The position numbers were made by a program, and so were the translations under genes. The notes beneath the pieces are model-generated. The model was not told where the DNA came from. It did no database searches and saw only the letters and a list, made by a program, of their open reading frames with translations. Of a DNA stretch of 64,000 nt, positions 44,535-53,544 are shown piece after piece; positions within the stretch are counted from its first letter, which is position 1, and each line of letters opens with the position of its first letter. Origin of the DNA: Clostridium ragsdalei P11 (lineage in GTDB: Bacteria; Bacillota; Clostridia; Clostridiales; Clostridiaceae); assembly GCF_001675165.1 (NCBI RefSeq), contig NZ_LROS01000007.1, positions 38,326 through 102,325 of the forward strand, given 5' to 3'.

Positions 44535-44836
44535 ACTTAACTTTTGTACATAAGAAATTAACATAATATAAAAATATTGAGAAACAATATTTTTAATTAA
44601 TAGTTAAGAATGAAGAATTAATAGTTAATGTGGATTTTTTCCGTTACACTACCAAAAATCTTTGATTAAGCTTTTCACCCCTCGTTTCGCTAAAACGAAA
44701 CATTGTTGATTTGTATAAATTTAAAGATTTTTTGCGATAGCTAAAAATCATCCTTTACTATTAATTTTTCATTATTAATTCTTAACTTGCGAAGCTTTGC
44801 TTCGCAAAGTTCTTAAACTGCGAAAGTTGAGCTATA
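44535..44836 (+). repeat. IR1 element, copy 4 (rhomboid leader)
   Basis: Full copy with TTAACTTTTGTAC outer end, TTAAGAATGAAGAATTAATA, GTGGATTTTTTCCGTTACAC, central GTTTCGCT/AACGAAAC, GATTTTTTGCGATAGCTAAA, closing TTCATTATTAATTCTTAACT and an extra hairpin TTGCGAAGC/GCTTCGCAA, ending GCGAAAGTTGAG. It fills nearly the whole 380-base gap before the rhomboid gene, whose ribosome site follows within 30 bases. Confidence 0.88.
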
Positions 44837-44871
44837 CTTATCGGTGTATTCGTTTTTTTGAGGAGAAAAAT

Positions 44872-45885
44872 ATGAGTTCATATATTGATAATTTAATAGA
44901 CAAGTTATGCAAGAACTATAATTTTAATATTATAGAACTAGAAGGTATAAATGGAATATGCAGTAGATGGGCGTTATGCAGAGAGCAAAATTCTATTATG
45001 CAAGTAGTTTTCTTTTCTAAGATGGAAAGTTATAGAAATATAAATGTTGAAGATATAAAGTTACGTTTAAAAAATCTGTTTGACAATAAAAGTGTAAGGC
45101 TTGTACAAATAGTGTTAGATAGGGGAGAACATGCCACAGTGGATAAAAATAATAATCCACAATGTGGATTAATTTTTTTAAATCCTTATTTAAATCAAAT
45201 AACTTTGTATACTCCTGATTTGAAGGAGTTAGCTAAAGAAATATATAATTGTATGATTTATGCAAAACAAAGTACTTTAGCAAATAAACAGTCAAAAAAT
45301 ATATATAAAATGAAAGACTTAATTGTAACGTGGATTATAATAGCTTTAAATGTTGCGGTATATGCAGTAACAGCATACCTTTCTGGGAATGTATTTGATA
45401 GTGATGTAAATGTACTTGTATTTATGGGAGCTAAAGTTAACTCACTTATAGCTTCAGGACAATATTATAGGCTTTTTACTTGTATGTTTTTACATGCCGG
45501 AATAGTTCATTTAGGAGTAAATATGTATTCACTTTATATAATGGGTTCTTTTGTTGAGAAAGTGTATGGTAAAGTTAAATACATAGTGCTGTACCTTATA
45601 TCAGGTTTAGTTTCTTCAGTATTTAGTTTTATGTTTTCGTCCTCTATTTCAGTAGGAGCTTCAGGAGCAATATTTGGACTTTTAGGTGCGGCATTGGTAT
45701 TTGCTATAAAAATGAAACATAAAATTGGTAAGGAATTTTTAATGAATGTATTATCTATAATTGTGGTAAATCTAATAATAGGATTTTCTATAGCAAACGT
45801 AGATAACTTTGGACACTTAGGAGGACTTGTAGGAGGAATAGTCATAACATATTTATTGGGCAATGTAAAAAACATCGCCCAATAA
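44872..45885 (+). CDS. Rhomboid-family intramembrane serine protease
   Basis: 337 aa from ATG 44872 (GAGGAG 8 bases upstream); the longer frame from 44797 runs through the IR1 repeat. The N-terminal 145 residues form a soluble cytosolic domain without recognised motif. The membrane part has six or more helices with HAGIVHLGVNMYSLYIMG (about 232-249), the catalytic Ser in GASGAIFGLLGA (about 285-296) and His in NFGHLGGLVGG (about 318-328). It cleaves membrane proteins within the bilayer. Convergent with ftsH, with an IR1 copy between. Confidence 0.92.
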   Translation: MSSYIDNLIDKLCKNYNFNIIELEGINGICSRWALCREQNSIMQVVFFSKMESYRNINVEDIKLRLKNLFDNKSVRLVQIVLDRGEHATVDKNNNPQCGLIFLNPYLNQITLYTPDLKELAKEIYNCMIYAKQSTLANKQSKNIYKMKDLIVTWIIIALNVAVYAVTAYLSGNVFDSDVNVLVFMGAKVNSLIASGQYYRLFTCMFLHAGIVHLGVNMYSLYIMGSFVEKVYGKVKYIVLYLISGLVSSVFSFMFSSSISVGASGAIFGLLGAALVFAIKMKHKIGKEFLMNVLSIIVVNLIIGFSIANVDNFGHLGGLVGGIVITYLLGNVKNIAQ

Positions 45886-45889
45886 ATAG

Positions 45890-46185
45890 CTTTTACAGTT
45901 TAAGCAAATTGCAAAGCAATATTTTTAATTAATAGTTAAGAATGAAGAATTAATAGTTAATGTGGATTTTTTTCCGTTACACTACAAAAAATCTTTGATT
46001 AAGCTTTTCACCACTTGTTTCACTAAAGTGAAACATCGCTGATTTATATAAATTTAAAGATTTTTTGCGACAGCTAAAAATCATCCTTTACTATTAATTC
46101 TTCGTTATTAATTCTTAACTTGTGAAGCGTTGCTTCGTAAATTTTAATTATTAATTGAAAATTTTGTATGTGCGAAAGGTGAGTA
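45890..46185 (+). repeat. IR1 element, copy 5
   Basis: Nearly identical to copy 4 across the TTAAGAATGAAGAATTAATA arm, GTGGATTTTTTTCC, AAGCTTTTCACCAC, GATTTTTTGCGACAGC and TTCGTTATTAATTCTTAACT blocks. The central hairpin reads GTTTCACT/AGTGAAAC here against GTTTCGCT/AGCGAAAC in copy 3, a change on both arms that keeps pairing. It fills the gap between the convergent rhomboid and ftsH genes. Confidence 0.88.
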
Positions 46186-46189
46186 ATTG

Positions 46190-47935
46190 CTAAATAAATA
46201 AATCTTTTAAGTCATTTGAAAATAAGGTTTCTTTTTCCATAAGCAACTGAACTGTGGCTTTAAGGCAGTGTCTATTTTCAATAAGAATATTTTTTACATC
46301 ATTATATATTGAATCTGTAAGACACTTACACTCTTTGATAATCTCATTTTGATTTATATTTAAATCTGATAGCTCCCTCATATTTAAAAGACCTAAAGTG
46401 CTTCCCATTCCATACTGAGTTACCATTTTAAAGGCTATGTTTGTGCTATGCTGAAGATCATTATAGGCACCTGTGGTTACGTAATCTGCTCCAAAGATAA
46501 CTTCTTCAGCTGCTCTTCCGCCTAAAAGCACCATTATTCTTTTACGCAAGTAATCTTTATTTTGATAGAGCTTGTCCTCGGGTATGCTTAATGTATAACC
46601 TCCAGCTCCCTTAGTACTTGGAATGATTGTTATTTTAGAAATCTTTTCATTTGGAAGTACTTTTGAGGATACTAGAGCATGGCCTACTTCATGGTAAGCA
46701 GTTATTCTCCTATCTATATCTTTTATATAATCCCTATCTTTTTTTTCATACCCTGTTAGTACTATGGAAAAAGCTTTATCAATGTGCTTGTTTTCTATAT
46801 AAGTACTATCTTCTTTACAGGCAAGTATTGCAGCCTCATTTATTAAGCTTTCAATTTTTGCACCTGAAAAGTAAGAAGTTTTTTGAGCCCACTCGTGTAT
46901 ATCTATATTGTCTACAGGTTTATTTTTTAAGTGGAGGGATATAATTTTTTCTCTTGAAGAAACGTCAGGGAGAGTTACTTCTATATGTCTGTCAAATCTT
47001 CCAGGCCTTAAAAGAGCAGGATCTAGCATATCTAACCTATTGGTGGCAGCTATTATTACAATTCCCTCTTTTTCATTAAATCCAGACATTTCTGTAAGCA
47101 GAGCATTTAAAGTTTGATCTCTTTCATCAGAGCCTCCGGTACTCCCTGAGCCATCTCTTTTTTTACCTATAGCGTCTATCTCATCTATAAATATAACCGC
47201 TTTTCCAGATTTATTGCTTTTAGCCTTTTTAAATAACTGCCTTATACGGCTGGCACCTACACCTACATATACTTGTACAAAATCAGAACCTGAAACAGCA
47301 TAAAATGGGACTTCTGCTTCACCTGCAATGGCTCTTGCAAGGAGAGTTTTTCCGGTTCCTGGCTCACCGAATAACAAAATCCCTTTTGGCATTCTTGCAC
47401 CATAAGATGCATATTTTTTAGGGTTCTTTAAGAAATCAACTACATCCTGGACACTCTCTTTAGCTTCCTCATTTCCTGCTACACTTTTAAAATTACAATT
47501 AGAATCTTCTACAGCAGAAGTATCTAAAGAATCGAGAGATATTACTTTTTTTGAAGATTTGCTAGAAAACTTAAGTGCCATAAAAGCAGTTACTATAATT
47601 GAAATTATAAGTATAGCAGTAGGGTAAGCTTGCCTATTGCTTACAGTAGATTGCTCAGATACACTTATTCCATCTTTTAAAAGCACTTCTTTAGCATTAG
47701 GGGTTCTAGGGTTATCAGTATCATACACGCTTCCGTTTTTTAATTTTACTCTTATTTTAGGAGAATCTGTCATGTACACTGCTAGAACTATTTTCTCTGA
47801 TACATCTTTTTGAAACGAAACATATGACCTATAGGGTGTAGAACTGTTAGTGTAATTCATAAATAGTAACATGCCAAGAGATAAAATAGAGGTTAAAATA
47901 GGAATTATTATAAACTTATTTTTTATCTTTTTCAT
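46190..47935 (-). CDS. ftsH: ATP-dependent zinc metalloprotease FtsH
   Basis: 581 aa, AAAGGAGAA site. Two N-terminal membrane helices flank a short external region (about 10-28 and 105-122). The AAA module has Walker A GEPGTGKT (about 190-197), Walker B VIFIDEIDAIGKK (about 245-257) and SRH ATNRLDMLDPALLRPGRFDR (about 295-314). The zinc protease site is AYHEVGHALV (about 414-423). GEPGTGKT replaces the usual GPPGTGKT. The C-terminal tail is shorter than in the main FtsH of Clostridium, so this may be the accessory paralogue. It degrades membrane and regulatory proteins. An IR3 element lies at the start of its predicted mRNA. Confidence 0.93.
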   Translation of the reverse strand: MKKIKNKFIIIPILTSILSLGMLLFMNYTNSSTPYRSYVSFQKDVSEKIVLAVYMTDSPKIRVKLKNGSVYDTDNPRTPNAKEVLLKDGISVSEQSTVSNRQAYPTAILIISIIVTAFMALKFSSKSSKKVISLDSLDTSAVEDSNCNFKSVAGNEEAKESVQDVVDFLKNPKKYASYGARMPKGILLFGEPGTGKTLLARAIAGEAEVPFYAVSGSDFVQVYVGVGASRIRQLFKKAKSNKSGKAVIFIDEIDAIGKKRDGSGSTGGSDERDQTLNALLTEMSGFNEKEGIVIIAATNRLDMLDPALLRPGRFDRHIEVTLPDVSSREKIISLHLKNKPVDNIDIHEWAQKTSYFSGAKIESLINEAAILACKEDSTYIENKHIDKAFSIVLTGYEKKDRDYIKDIDRRITAYHEVGHALVSSKVLPNEKISKITIIPSTKGAGGYTLSIPEDKLYQNKDYLRKRIMVLLGGRAAEEVIFGADYVTTGAYNDLQHSTNIAFKMVTQYGMGSTLGLLNMRELSDLNINQNEIIKECKCLTDSIYNDVKNILIENRHCLKATVQLLMEKETLFSNDLKDLFI

Positions 47936-47979
47936 TTAAGTTCTCCTTTCTTGAGATAGATTCTCTATAGTGATTTATA

Positions 47980-48112
47980 TAAACAGAGTTCTTAGTATCA
48001 GATGGAGCTTTAACTCCAACTGATGCTTAGAAATCGTTATCCAGGGACGTAGCCGCTCTTTATTCCCACTTGGAAAAGAGGGAGTATTAGAGCGGGTAGT
48101 CATCGGATGAAT
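47980..48112 (-). repeat. IR3 structured element, copy C (ftsH leader)
   Basis: Minus-strand orientation. Read on that strand: ATCCGATGACTACCCGCTCT, hairpin CCCTCTTTTCCAAGTGGG, AGAGCGGCTACGTCC and CTGGATAACGATTTCTAAGC, then the second hairpin with ATCAGTTGGAGTT and GCTCCATCTGAT. The middle stem is CCGCTCT/AGAGCGG, against CTGCTCT/AGAGCAG in copy A, a compensated change. It begins close to the predicted ftsH transcription start. Confidence 0.87.
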
Positions 48113-48121
48113 TAACTTAAA

Positions 48122-48151
48122 ATTATAAGCTCTATAGTCAAATCTTGTAAA
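48122..48151 (-). promoter_or_regulatory. Predicted ftsH promoter
   Basis: On the minus strand TTTACA (48146-48151) and TATAAT (48122-48127) are separated by 18 bases. A start site about 7 bases on would be near 48115, placing IR3 copy C at the very 5' end of the mRNA. Confidence 0.6.
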
Positions 48152-48275
48152 AACAAACGAAACTTTATAAAATCATATAATGATATTATAATATTTTTAT
48201 AAAATAGTCTAATTAAAATCATAAATTTTGCTAAAGTAATTTATGGAACTAGTATAGGAATTCTAGAATTGTTTA

Positions 48276-48303
48276 TTGCAGAAAATTTAATTTACTGTAT
48301 ACT
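48276..48303 (+). promoter_or_regulatory. Predicted promoter of the DUF1232 gene
   Basis: TTGCAG (48276-48281) and TATACT (48298-48303) with a 16-base spacer, about 40 bases before the ATG at 48345. Confidence 0.45.
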
Positions 48304-48344
48304 TTATAATAAGAAGTTTGTAAATTTAGGGAGGAGATTTATAT

Positions 48345-49301
48345 ATGAAAGTGTCCTTTGGAAAAGCCATTTTGACAGAACAAGACATACTTGGTATAGT
48401 TCATGAGTATGTGAATATAGAAGGACTTAATATAGAAAAGATAAGTATAAATGAAATAATAACAATAGAGGGGACATATAAGAGCAAAATATCTGTAAAT
48501 TTTCAAGTTAAGATGGGATTAGGAAATATAAATAACAACATAATAAATTTAAAAATATTTGATGTACATGTGTATAAGTTTAAAGTATTCAAGAATATAA
48601 AAAATATTGTTCTTAAAAAGTTATTAGATGACTTTTCTCCTTATGGGGTAGAGGTGGACAGGGATATAGTAAGAGTGGATTTAAATCTGGCAGTAAAGCT
48701 TATACCTTACTTTAATCTCAAATTAAAAAAAGTAGAAATACTTCCTAGGGCGCTAGAGGTAGAAGCAGAAGATATAAGATATGAGGAAAAAAAGAAATTT
48801 CCAAACATAGAGAAAAAGAAAAGAAGTATACTTATTTTAGATAAGTATCATAAGTTTAGAAAAAAAGTTGTAAGTAAGGTGCCGCAAAAATATGAAAAAA
48901 TTGTAGAGTATGGGATGCTTGTACCGGATATTATAATGCTATTTATAAGATTATTTAAGGACAAAAGGGTTAAAATAAAGGTTAAGATTATGCTGTCAGG
49001 CGTAATAGCTTACCTTGCAAGTCCTATAGATATAATACCTGATTTTATACCTTTTGTTGGAAAAATAGATGATGTCGCTCTGGCGTTTTTTGCACTTAAT
49101 AGTATAATAGATGAAATACCAGAAGAAATTATAATTGAAAATTGGCAGGGTGAGGAAAATATAATTCTGGTTACAAGAGAAGCAGTAAAATATATCACAA
49201 AAATAATTGGAAGTGCAAATGTTTCTAAGGTTTTAAATCAGCTAAGCAATGTATTCAAATCATCTGAAAGAAAAGAAAAAGAGGGGAGAAGTGTTACATA
49301 A
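48345..49301 (+). CDS. DUF1232 (YkvA-like) protein
   Basis: 318 aa after a GGGAGGAGA site. The C-terminal third carries the DUF1232 core: KIMLSGVIAYLASPIDIIPD (about 213-232) followed by FIPFVGKIDDVALAFFALN. The preceding 200 residues are mostly alternating beta strands with many Ile, Val and Lys, a separate domain I do not recognise. DUF1232 proteins are found at membranes but no function is established. The RNase H gene starts 27 bases downstream, suggesting co-transcription. Confidence 0.8.
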   Translation: MKVSFGKAILTEQDILGIVHEYVNIEGLNIEKISINEIITIEGTYKSKISVNFQVKMGLGNINNNIINLKIFDVHVYKFKVFKNIKNIVLKKLLDDFSPYGVEVDRDIVRVDLNLAVKLIPYFNLKLKKVEILPRALEVEAEDIRYEEKKKFPNIEKKKRSILILDKYHKFRKKVVSKVPQKYEKIVEYGMLVPDIIMLFIRLFKDKRVKIKVKIMLSGVIAYLASPIDIIPDFIPFVGKIDDVALAFFALNSIIDEIPEEIIIENWQGEENIILVTREAVKYITKIIGSANVSKVLNQLSNVFKSSERKEKEGRSVT

Positions 49302-49327
49302 GGGATTTATATAACACGTGAATTGAT

Positions 49328-50086
49328 ATGGTTAAGAAGGTATATGCTATAAAAGAAGGATATGATTTTGAAAAAAATGAAAAAGTTGAAAATATTATAG
49401 TAAACACCTGGGGAGAATGTCTAAAATGTGTAAAAGGTGTTAAAGGTGCTACGTATAAGAGCTTTAAAGATACAAATTCAGCTTTGGAATATTTAAAAGG
49501 AGAGGATAAGCTTCTAAAAAAGTCTGGAGGCAGCTATCCTAAAGATTGTTTGCATGTATATGTGGATGGAAGTTATAACATTTCAACGGAAATGTATTCT
49601 TATGCATTGGTGGCAGTTAAAGGTAATGTAGTTTATTATATAGAAAGCGATGCACATTCTTGTGAAGAAGGTAAAAATATTAGGCAAATATCTGGGGAAT
49701 TGAAAGCAGCAGTTAGAGGAGTACAATATGCCCTGTCTAAGGGAGAAAAAAAAGTTGTTTTGTTTCACGACTATGAAGGAACCTGCAAACATGCCCTTGG
49801 GTTATGGGAGAGAAAAGAAGCCTCATCTATAAAATATTACGAAGAAATGAACGAGCTTATGAAAAACATTGAAGTTATATTTGTTAAAGTAGATAGTCAT
49901 ACTGGGGATTTGTTTAATGAATTGGCAGATGAAAAGTGCAAAGAAAAGTTGCAAATAGAATCAAAAAAAAGTGTTCAAAAATGGTTAATGAGTAATGAGA
50001 TAAAGACAGCTAATGATGAAGTAAAGAATGAGATATTAAAAATTGCACCTAAAGGTGAAAAAAATATAATAGTTATTGATATATGA
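49328..50086 (+). CDS. rnhA: Ribonuclease H with viroplasmin N-terminal domain
   Basis: 252 aa. An N-terminal caulimovirus-viroplasmin-like domain (about 1-60: VYAIKEGYDFEKNEKVENII, then ATYKSFKDTNSALEYLKG) binds RNA-DNA hybrid in related enzymes. The RNase H1 fold follows with the acidic active site: VYVDGSYN (about 78-85), ISGELKAA (about 119-126), LFHDYEG (about 140-146) and NELADEKC (about 197-204). It removes RNA from hybrids during replication. The last 40 residues are an extra tail. No unusual residues in the active site. Confidence 0.9.
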   Translation: MVKKVYAIKEGYDFEKNEKVENIIVNTWGECLKCVKGVKGATYKSFKDTNSALEYLKGEDKLLKKSGGSYPKDCLHVYVDGSYNISTEMYSYALVAVKGNVVYYIESDAHSCEEGKNIRQISGELKAAVRGVQYALSKGEKKVVLFHDYEGTCKHALGLWERKEASSIKYYEEMNELMKNIEVIFVKVDSHTGDLFNELADEKCKEKLQIESKKSVQKWLMSNEIKTANDEVKNEILKIAPKGEKNIIVIDI

Positions 50087-50179
50087 AAATGTAAAAATTA
50101 AGTTGTTTAAAAAAAATAAATTTGCATAATCTATCTATAGAACATAAAAATCATTTTTTAAAGAGAGGAGTGTAGCAAA

Positions 50180-50344
50180 ATGCGTGGAAAGTTTGTAGCA
50201 GGTGCAGTAATTGGTGCAGCAGTAGGAATGATGGTAGTACCAGAATTAGATAGATCTAAAAAGAGAATGATAAGAAAAACTTCTAAATACTTAAGAAATA
50301 CTGCAGGAAATATGTACGGTGGAGTTATGAATTGGATGAGATAG
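50180..50344 (+). CDS. YtxH-like small protein, 54 aa
   Basis: AGAGAGGAG lies 10 bases before ATG 50180. The 54-codon frame starts MRGKFVAGAVIGAAVGMMVV and continues PELDRSKKRMIRKTS. A Gly/Ala-rich membrane helix followed by a basic amphipathic stretch is typical of short YtxH-domain proteins. A perfect terminator hairpin follows immediately. These support a real gene, too short for database-free certainty. Confidence 0.75.
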   Translation: MRGKFVAGAVIGAAVGMMVVPELDRSKKRMIRKTSKYLRNTAGNMYGGVMNWMR

Positions 50345-50363
50345 CATAGGAGCTTAAATAAGT

Positions 50364-50420
50364 ACAATGTAAAATGTACACTTTTAATAATAAAGATGTG
50401 CATTTTACATTGTTTTTTTA
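50364..50420 (+). terminator. Terminator of the YtxH-like gene
   Basis: A 17-bp stem (50364-50380 with 50397-50413, one G-U) begins ACAATGTAAAATG and is followed by seven T. Confidence 0.9.
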
Positions 50421-50568
50421 TTAATTTAGACTATATTGTTTAGGTTTATGGTAATATACTTTTATTTTTTAAAGTTTTTATTTTATAATTAAAAATATGT
50501 TATAATGATACTAATATAGAATAATATTTTAATATGGTTTAAAAATTATCCTAAACAAAAATCTTAAC

Positions 50569-50596
50569 ATTACATATAATTTCAACTATATGTAAT
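50569..50596. promoter_or_regulatory. Palindrome upstream of HTH-TPR regulator
   Basis: ATTACATATA (50569-50578) and TATATGTAAT (50587-50596) are perfect inverted repeats around ATTTCAAC, about 115 bases before the regulator gene. It may be an operator, possibly for autoregulation; the rest of the 370-base gap shows nothing else. Confidence 0.5.
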
Positions 50597-50714
50597 ATCT
50601 AGATATTGTTATCCCAAAGTATGGCTTTTATTTTTTATATATTAAAAAAAATGTAGCATATTGGAACAGATAGGCATGAAACAAAAATTGTGATTAATAA
50701 AGGAAGAGTGAATG

Positions 50715-52019
50715 ATGGAAATACTTTCTTTAGGAGAAAAAATAAAGAGAAGAAGAAAAGAACTCAATATGACTTTAAAGGATTTGGCAGGGGATAGAAT
50801 TACACCTGGACAAATAAGTTTGGTGGAATCAGGGAAGTCAAATCCTAGTATGGATTTGTTGGAATACTTAGCAGGGGAGTTGAATACTTCCATTGAGTAT
50901 CTAATGGAGTCAGAAGAAACTCAAGCACAAAAAATATGTACTTATTTTGAAAATATAGCTGAATCTTATATAATAAGCGGGAGTTTGAATCAATCGGAAA
51001 AGTATATTGAAGAGGCTATATACTACTCAGAAAAGTATTCCTTACAATATGAAAAAGCAAAAAATTTATATTTAAAGGGGACAATCTATACGGCGAGAAA
51101 AGAATATCCTATTGCTCAACAGCTTTTATTGTCTGCTAATGTTGTTTTTATAAAAAATAATAAATATGAAGAAATTATAAAAACTTTTATAAGTTTAGGG
51201 AAGATTACAATAAGCATGAAATCATATCATGCTTCCAGCAGTTATTTGCAGCAGGCAGAGAATGTATATAAGGAAAATAATATAGGAAATGATTTTTTGC
51301 TTGGACAAATATATTATTATACAGCCTGTATAAATTTTAAATTAGAAAATATGGAAGAAGCGATAAACTATTCTTACCTAGCAAATGAGAAGTTTAGGCA
51401 GATAGATAATAAGGAAGAATATGCTAAAAGCTTATTTTTACTTGCAGAAGAGTATAATAAAAAGGGAGATATAAATAATGCAATAAAGTATTCTAAAAAG
51501 ACCTTAAATGTATACAGGGAATTAGAAGATGTAATAAATACTGCAAAAATTGAAAATAATCTAGGTAAACTTTTTGGAGAGTTTAATAATATTGAAGAAT
51601 CATTTATACATTTAAATAAGGCAAAAGAACTGAGAATGAAGTGTGAAGATGGCAAGATTGTGGACACGCTTATAAATATATGTGAAAATTATATAAAATT
51701 AAAGGATATTATAAATTCAAGAAAAGTTCTAGAAGAAATAAGGGACAAGATAGACGAAAAAAATAATAAATCATTAGTATATTATTACATGATGAAATTT
51801 AGAATAAACATGATTGAATGTAATAAAAAGGAAGCGGAAAATACATTAATTGATGCATTGAACTTTGCGACAAAAATGAATTATACTAAGGAAGCTGCGG
51901 ATATATCAATAAAACTTGGAAAATTCTATGAAGATAGTAAGATGGATAAAGAAGCAGCTAAGTATTTAAGTGAAGGTGTTGAAATTTTTAAAAAGATTGG
52001 AATATTAAAAGAGTATTAA
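50715..52019 (+). CDS. XRE-type HTH regulator with TPR domain 1
   Basis: 434 aa; ATG 50715 is preferred over the adjacent ATG 50712. The N-terminal helix-turn-helix (about 5-66) has LGEKIKRRRKELNMTLKDLA and ISLVESGKSNPSMDLLEYLA. The remainder is about nine tetratricopeptide repeats (e.g. LGKITISMKSYHASSSYLQQ, LLAEEYNKKGDINNAIKYSK). This is the architecture of RRNPP-type peptide-responsive regulators and related sporulation/stress regulators. No peptide precursor gene was identified beside it. The second paralogue begins 18 bases downstream. Confidence 0.85.
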   Translation: MEILSLGEKIKRRRKELNMTLKDLAGDRITPGQISLVESGKSNPSMDLLEYLAGELNTSIEYLMESEETQAQKICTYFENIAESYIISGSLNQSEKYIEEAIYYSEKYSLQYEKAKNLYLKGTIYTARKEYPIAQQLLLSANVVFIKNNKYEEIIKTFISLGKITISMKSYHASSSYLQQAENVYKENNIGNDFLLGQIYYYTACINFKLENMEEAINYSYLANEKFRQIDNKEEYAKSLFLLAEEYNKKGDINNAIKYSKKTLNVYRELEDVINTAKIENNLGKLFGEFNNIEESFIHLNKAKELRMKCEDGKIVDTLINICENYIKLKDIINSRKVLEEIRDKIDEKNNKSLVYYYMMKFRINMIECNKKEAENTLIDALNFATKMNYTKEAADISIKLGKFYEDSKMDKEAAKYLSEGVEIFKKIGILKEY

Positions 52020-52037
52020 ATAAAATAGGTGATAATT

Positions 52038-53300
52038 ATGGAGATACTTTCTACTGGAGAAAAAGTTAAAAGAGCACGCATATATAAGGGATATACTTTG
52101 AAGGAACTGTGTAATAGTAAGATATCAATTTCTAAAATGAGCTGCATTGAAAATGATAAAATAAAACCAGAAGATTGGATTTTAGAATTTTTATCAGACA
52201 AACTTGAAGTTAGTTTTGAGTATCTGAAATTAGATATAAAAAATCAAATAATAAAAAATATAGATGATATTGAGAAAAAACAAGATAAAAAAAATTATGA
52301 AAAAAATTTAGTATATAATTTTAAATTTGCTGAACGGTATGACTATGATAATATATGTTTTAGGATAATACATCTTTTATTTAACTATTATCTGGAAAAA
52401 AATGAATTAGAAAAATTGCATAATATAATTGTAAAGTACTATGAATATTTACAAAGAAATTTTTCTAAAGGAAAAGCAGCCTTGTATTATATGGATGTTG
52501 GCAAATATTTTTTTAAAACAAAAGAATTTTTACAGGCTATAAACTATTATGATAATGTGCTAGGCATTGCAGCAGAAACTGGTAGTAATGAACTACTAGC
52601 AAAAGTTACATATAATAAAATAATATGCTTTATTGCTCTTAGTGATTATGAAAAGGCTTATGAATTGTCTAGTGTGATTACAAAATTGATAAACATGATA
52701 GATGAAGACATAAAAAAGGCAAAAGTATATCATATTTTAGCAATACTTTCTTTAAAAAATGATACTGAAAAATTTAAAGTATATGAAAAAAAGGCAAATG
52801 AATTTTATAAAGATAATTTAAAAGATAAATCCACATCTATGGTTGAATATGCTGCAGCTATGTTTACTTCAAATATGAGTGAAAAGGCAGTATTTTATAT
52901 AAATGAAGCACTGAATATGTATCCTAAAGAACATGCAGAGGAATTTGCTAATTTTGTAATCAAAATTGTAGGTATTTTGATAAAAAATCAAATTTGGGAT
53001 AGAGCTGAAAGTATATGTGATATAGCTTTAGATTGTTCTATAAAGTTAAATGATATAGTTCTTATAGAAAGAGCATACTATTATAAAGCGTTGATATTTA
53101 TAAAAAAAGGTCAGCTAGCTGAAGGAGAAATGTACATGAATCTTTCGCTGGATGCTCTATCAAAATTTCAAACAAATACCTGTATGTATGAAAGATATAT
53201 GGAAATAGGATGTATGTATTATGATATGAAAAAGGTTCAAGAGGCCCTTAAATATTTTAATATTGCCATTGATTTAAAACAAAAGTATAATTTTTTATAG
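52038..53300 (+). CDS. XRE-type HTH regulator with TPR domain 2
   Basis: 420 aa from ATG 52038 with AGGTGAT 6 bases upstream; an in-frame ATA at 52029 was ignored. The same plan as its neighbour: HTH about 5-62 (STGEKVKRARIYKGYTLKEL, then SKMSCIENDKIKPEDWILEF) and a TPR array from about 75 to the end (e.g. AALYYMDVGKYFFKTKEFLQ). The recognition region is diverged from the first copy (fewer basic residues), so DNA targets may differ. The two probably arose by tandem duplication and are co-transcribed. Ligand and targets are unknown. Confidence 0.85.
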   Translation: MEILSTGEKVKRARIYKGYTLKELCNSKISISKMSCIENDKIKPEDWILEFLSDKLEVSFEYLKLDIKNQIIKNIDDIEKKQDKKNYEKNLVYNFKFAERYDYDNICFRIIHLLFNYYLEKNELEKLHNIIVKYYEYLQRNFSKGKAALYYMDVGKYFFKTKEFLQAINYYDNVLGIAAETGSNELLAKVTYNKIICFIALSDYEKAYELSSVITKLINMIDEDIKKAKVYHILAILSLKNDTEKFKVYEKKANEFYKDNLKDKSTSMVEYAAAMFTSNMSEKAVFYINEALNMYPKEHAEEFANFVIKIVGILIKNQIWDRAESICDIALDCSIKLNDIVLIERAYYYKALIFIKKGQLAEGEMYMNLSLDALSKFQTNTCMYERYMEIGCMYYDMKKVQEALKYFNIAIDLKQKYNFL

Positions 53301-53340
53301 TTTTACTTAGAAAACTGAAGAAATTATATTTTCTTGTTTA

Positions 53341-53518
53341 ATAAACAGAGTTCTAAGCATCAGGTGGAGTTTTAACTACCTGATGCTTATTAACAGTCTT
53401 CTTAGTGCTTCAGCACTTAGAAGACGTTATCCTTTAGGGAAACTCATTATCCAGGGACATAGCCGCTCTAATACTCACACTTCCCCAAGTGGGAGTATTA
53501 GAATGGGTAGTCATCATA
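53341..53518 (-). repeat. IR3 structured element, copy D (expanded)
   Basis: Minus-strand orientation with an insert of about 50 bases between the two units containing an extra hairpin, GTCTTCTTAGTGC around TTC with GCACTTAGAAGAC (about 53394-53425). The first unit has a longer stem than other copies: CTAATACTC-CACACTT type arms around CCCC. It lies between the second HTH-TPR gene and clpB, pointing away from clpB, unlike most copies. Confidence 0.8.
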
Positions 53519-53544
53519 TAAATTAAATTAATCTAAAGAGGTTT

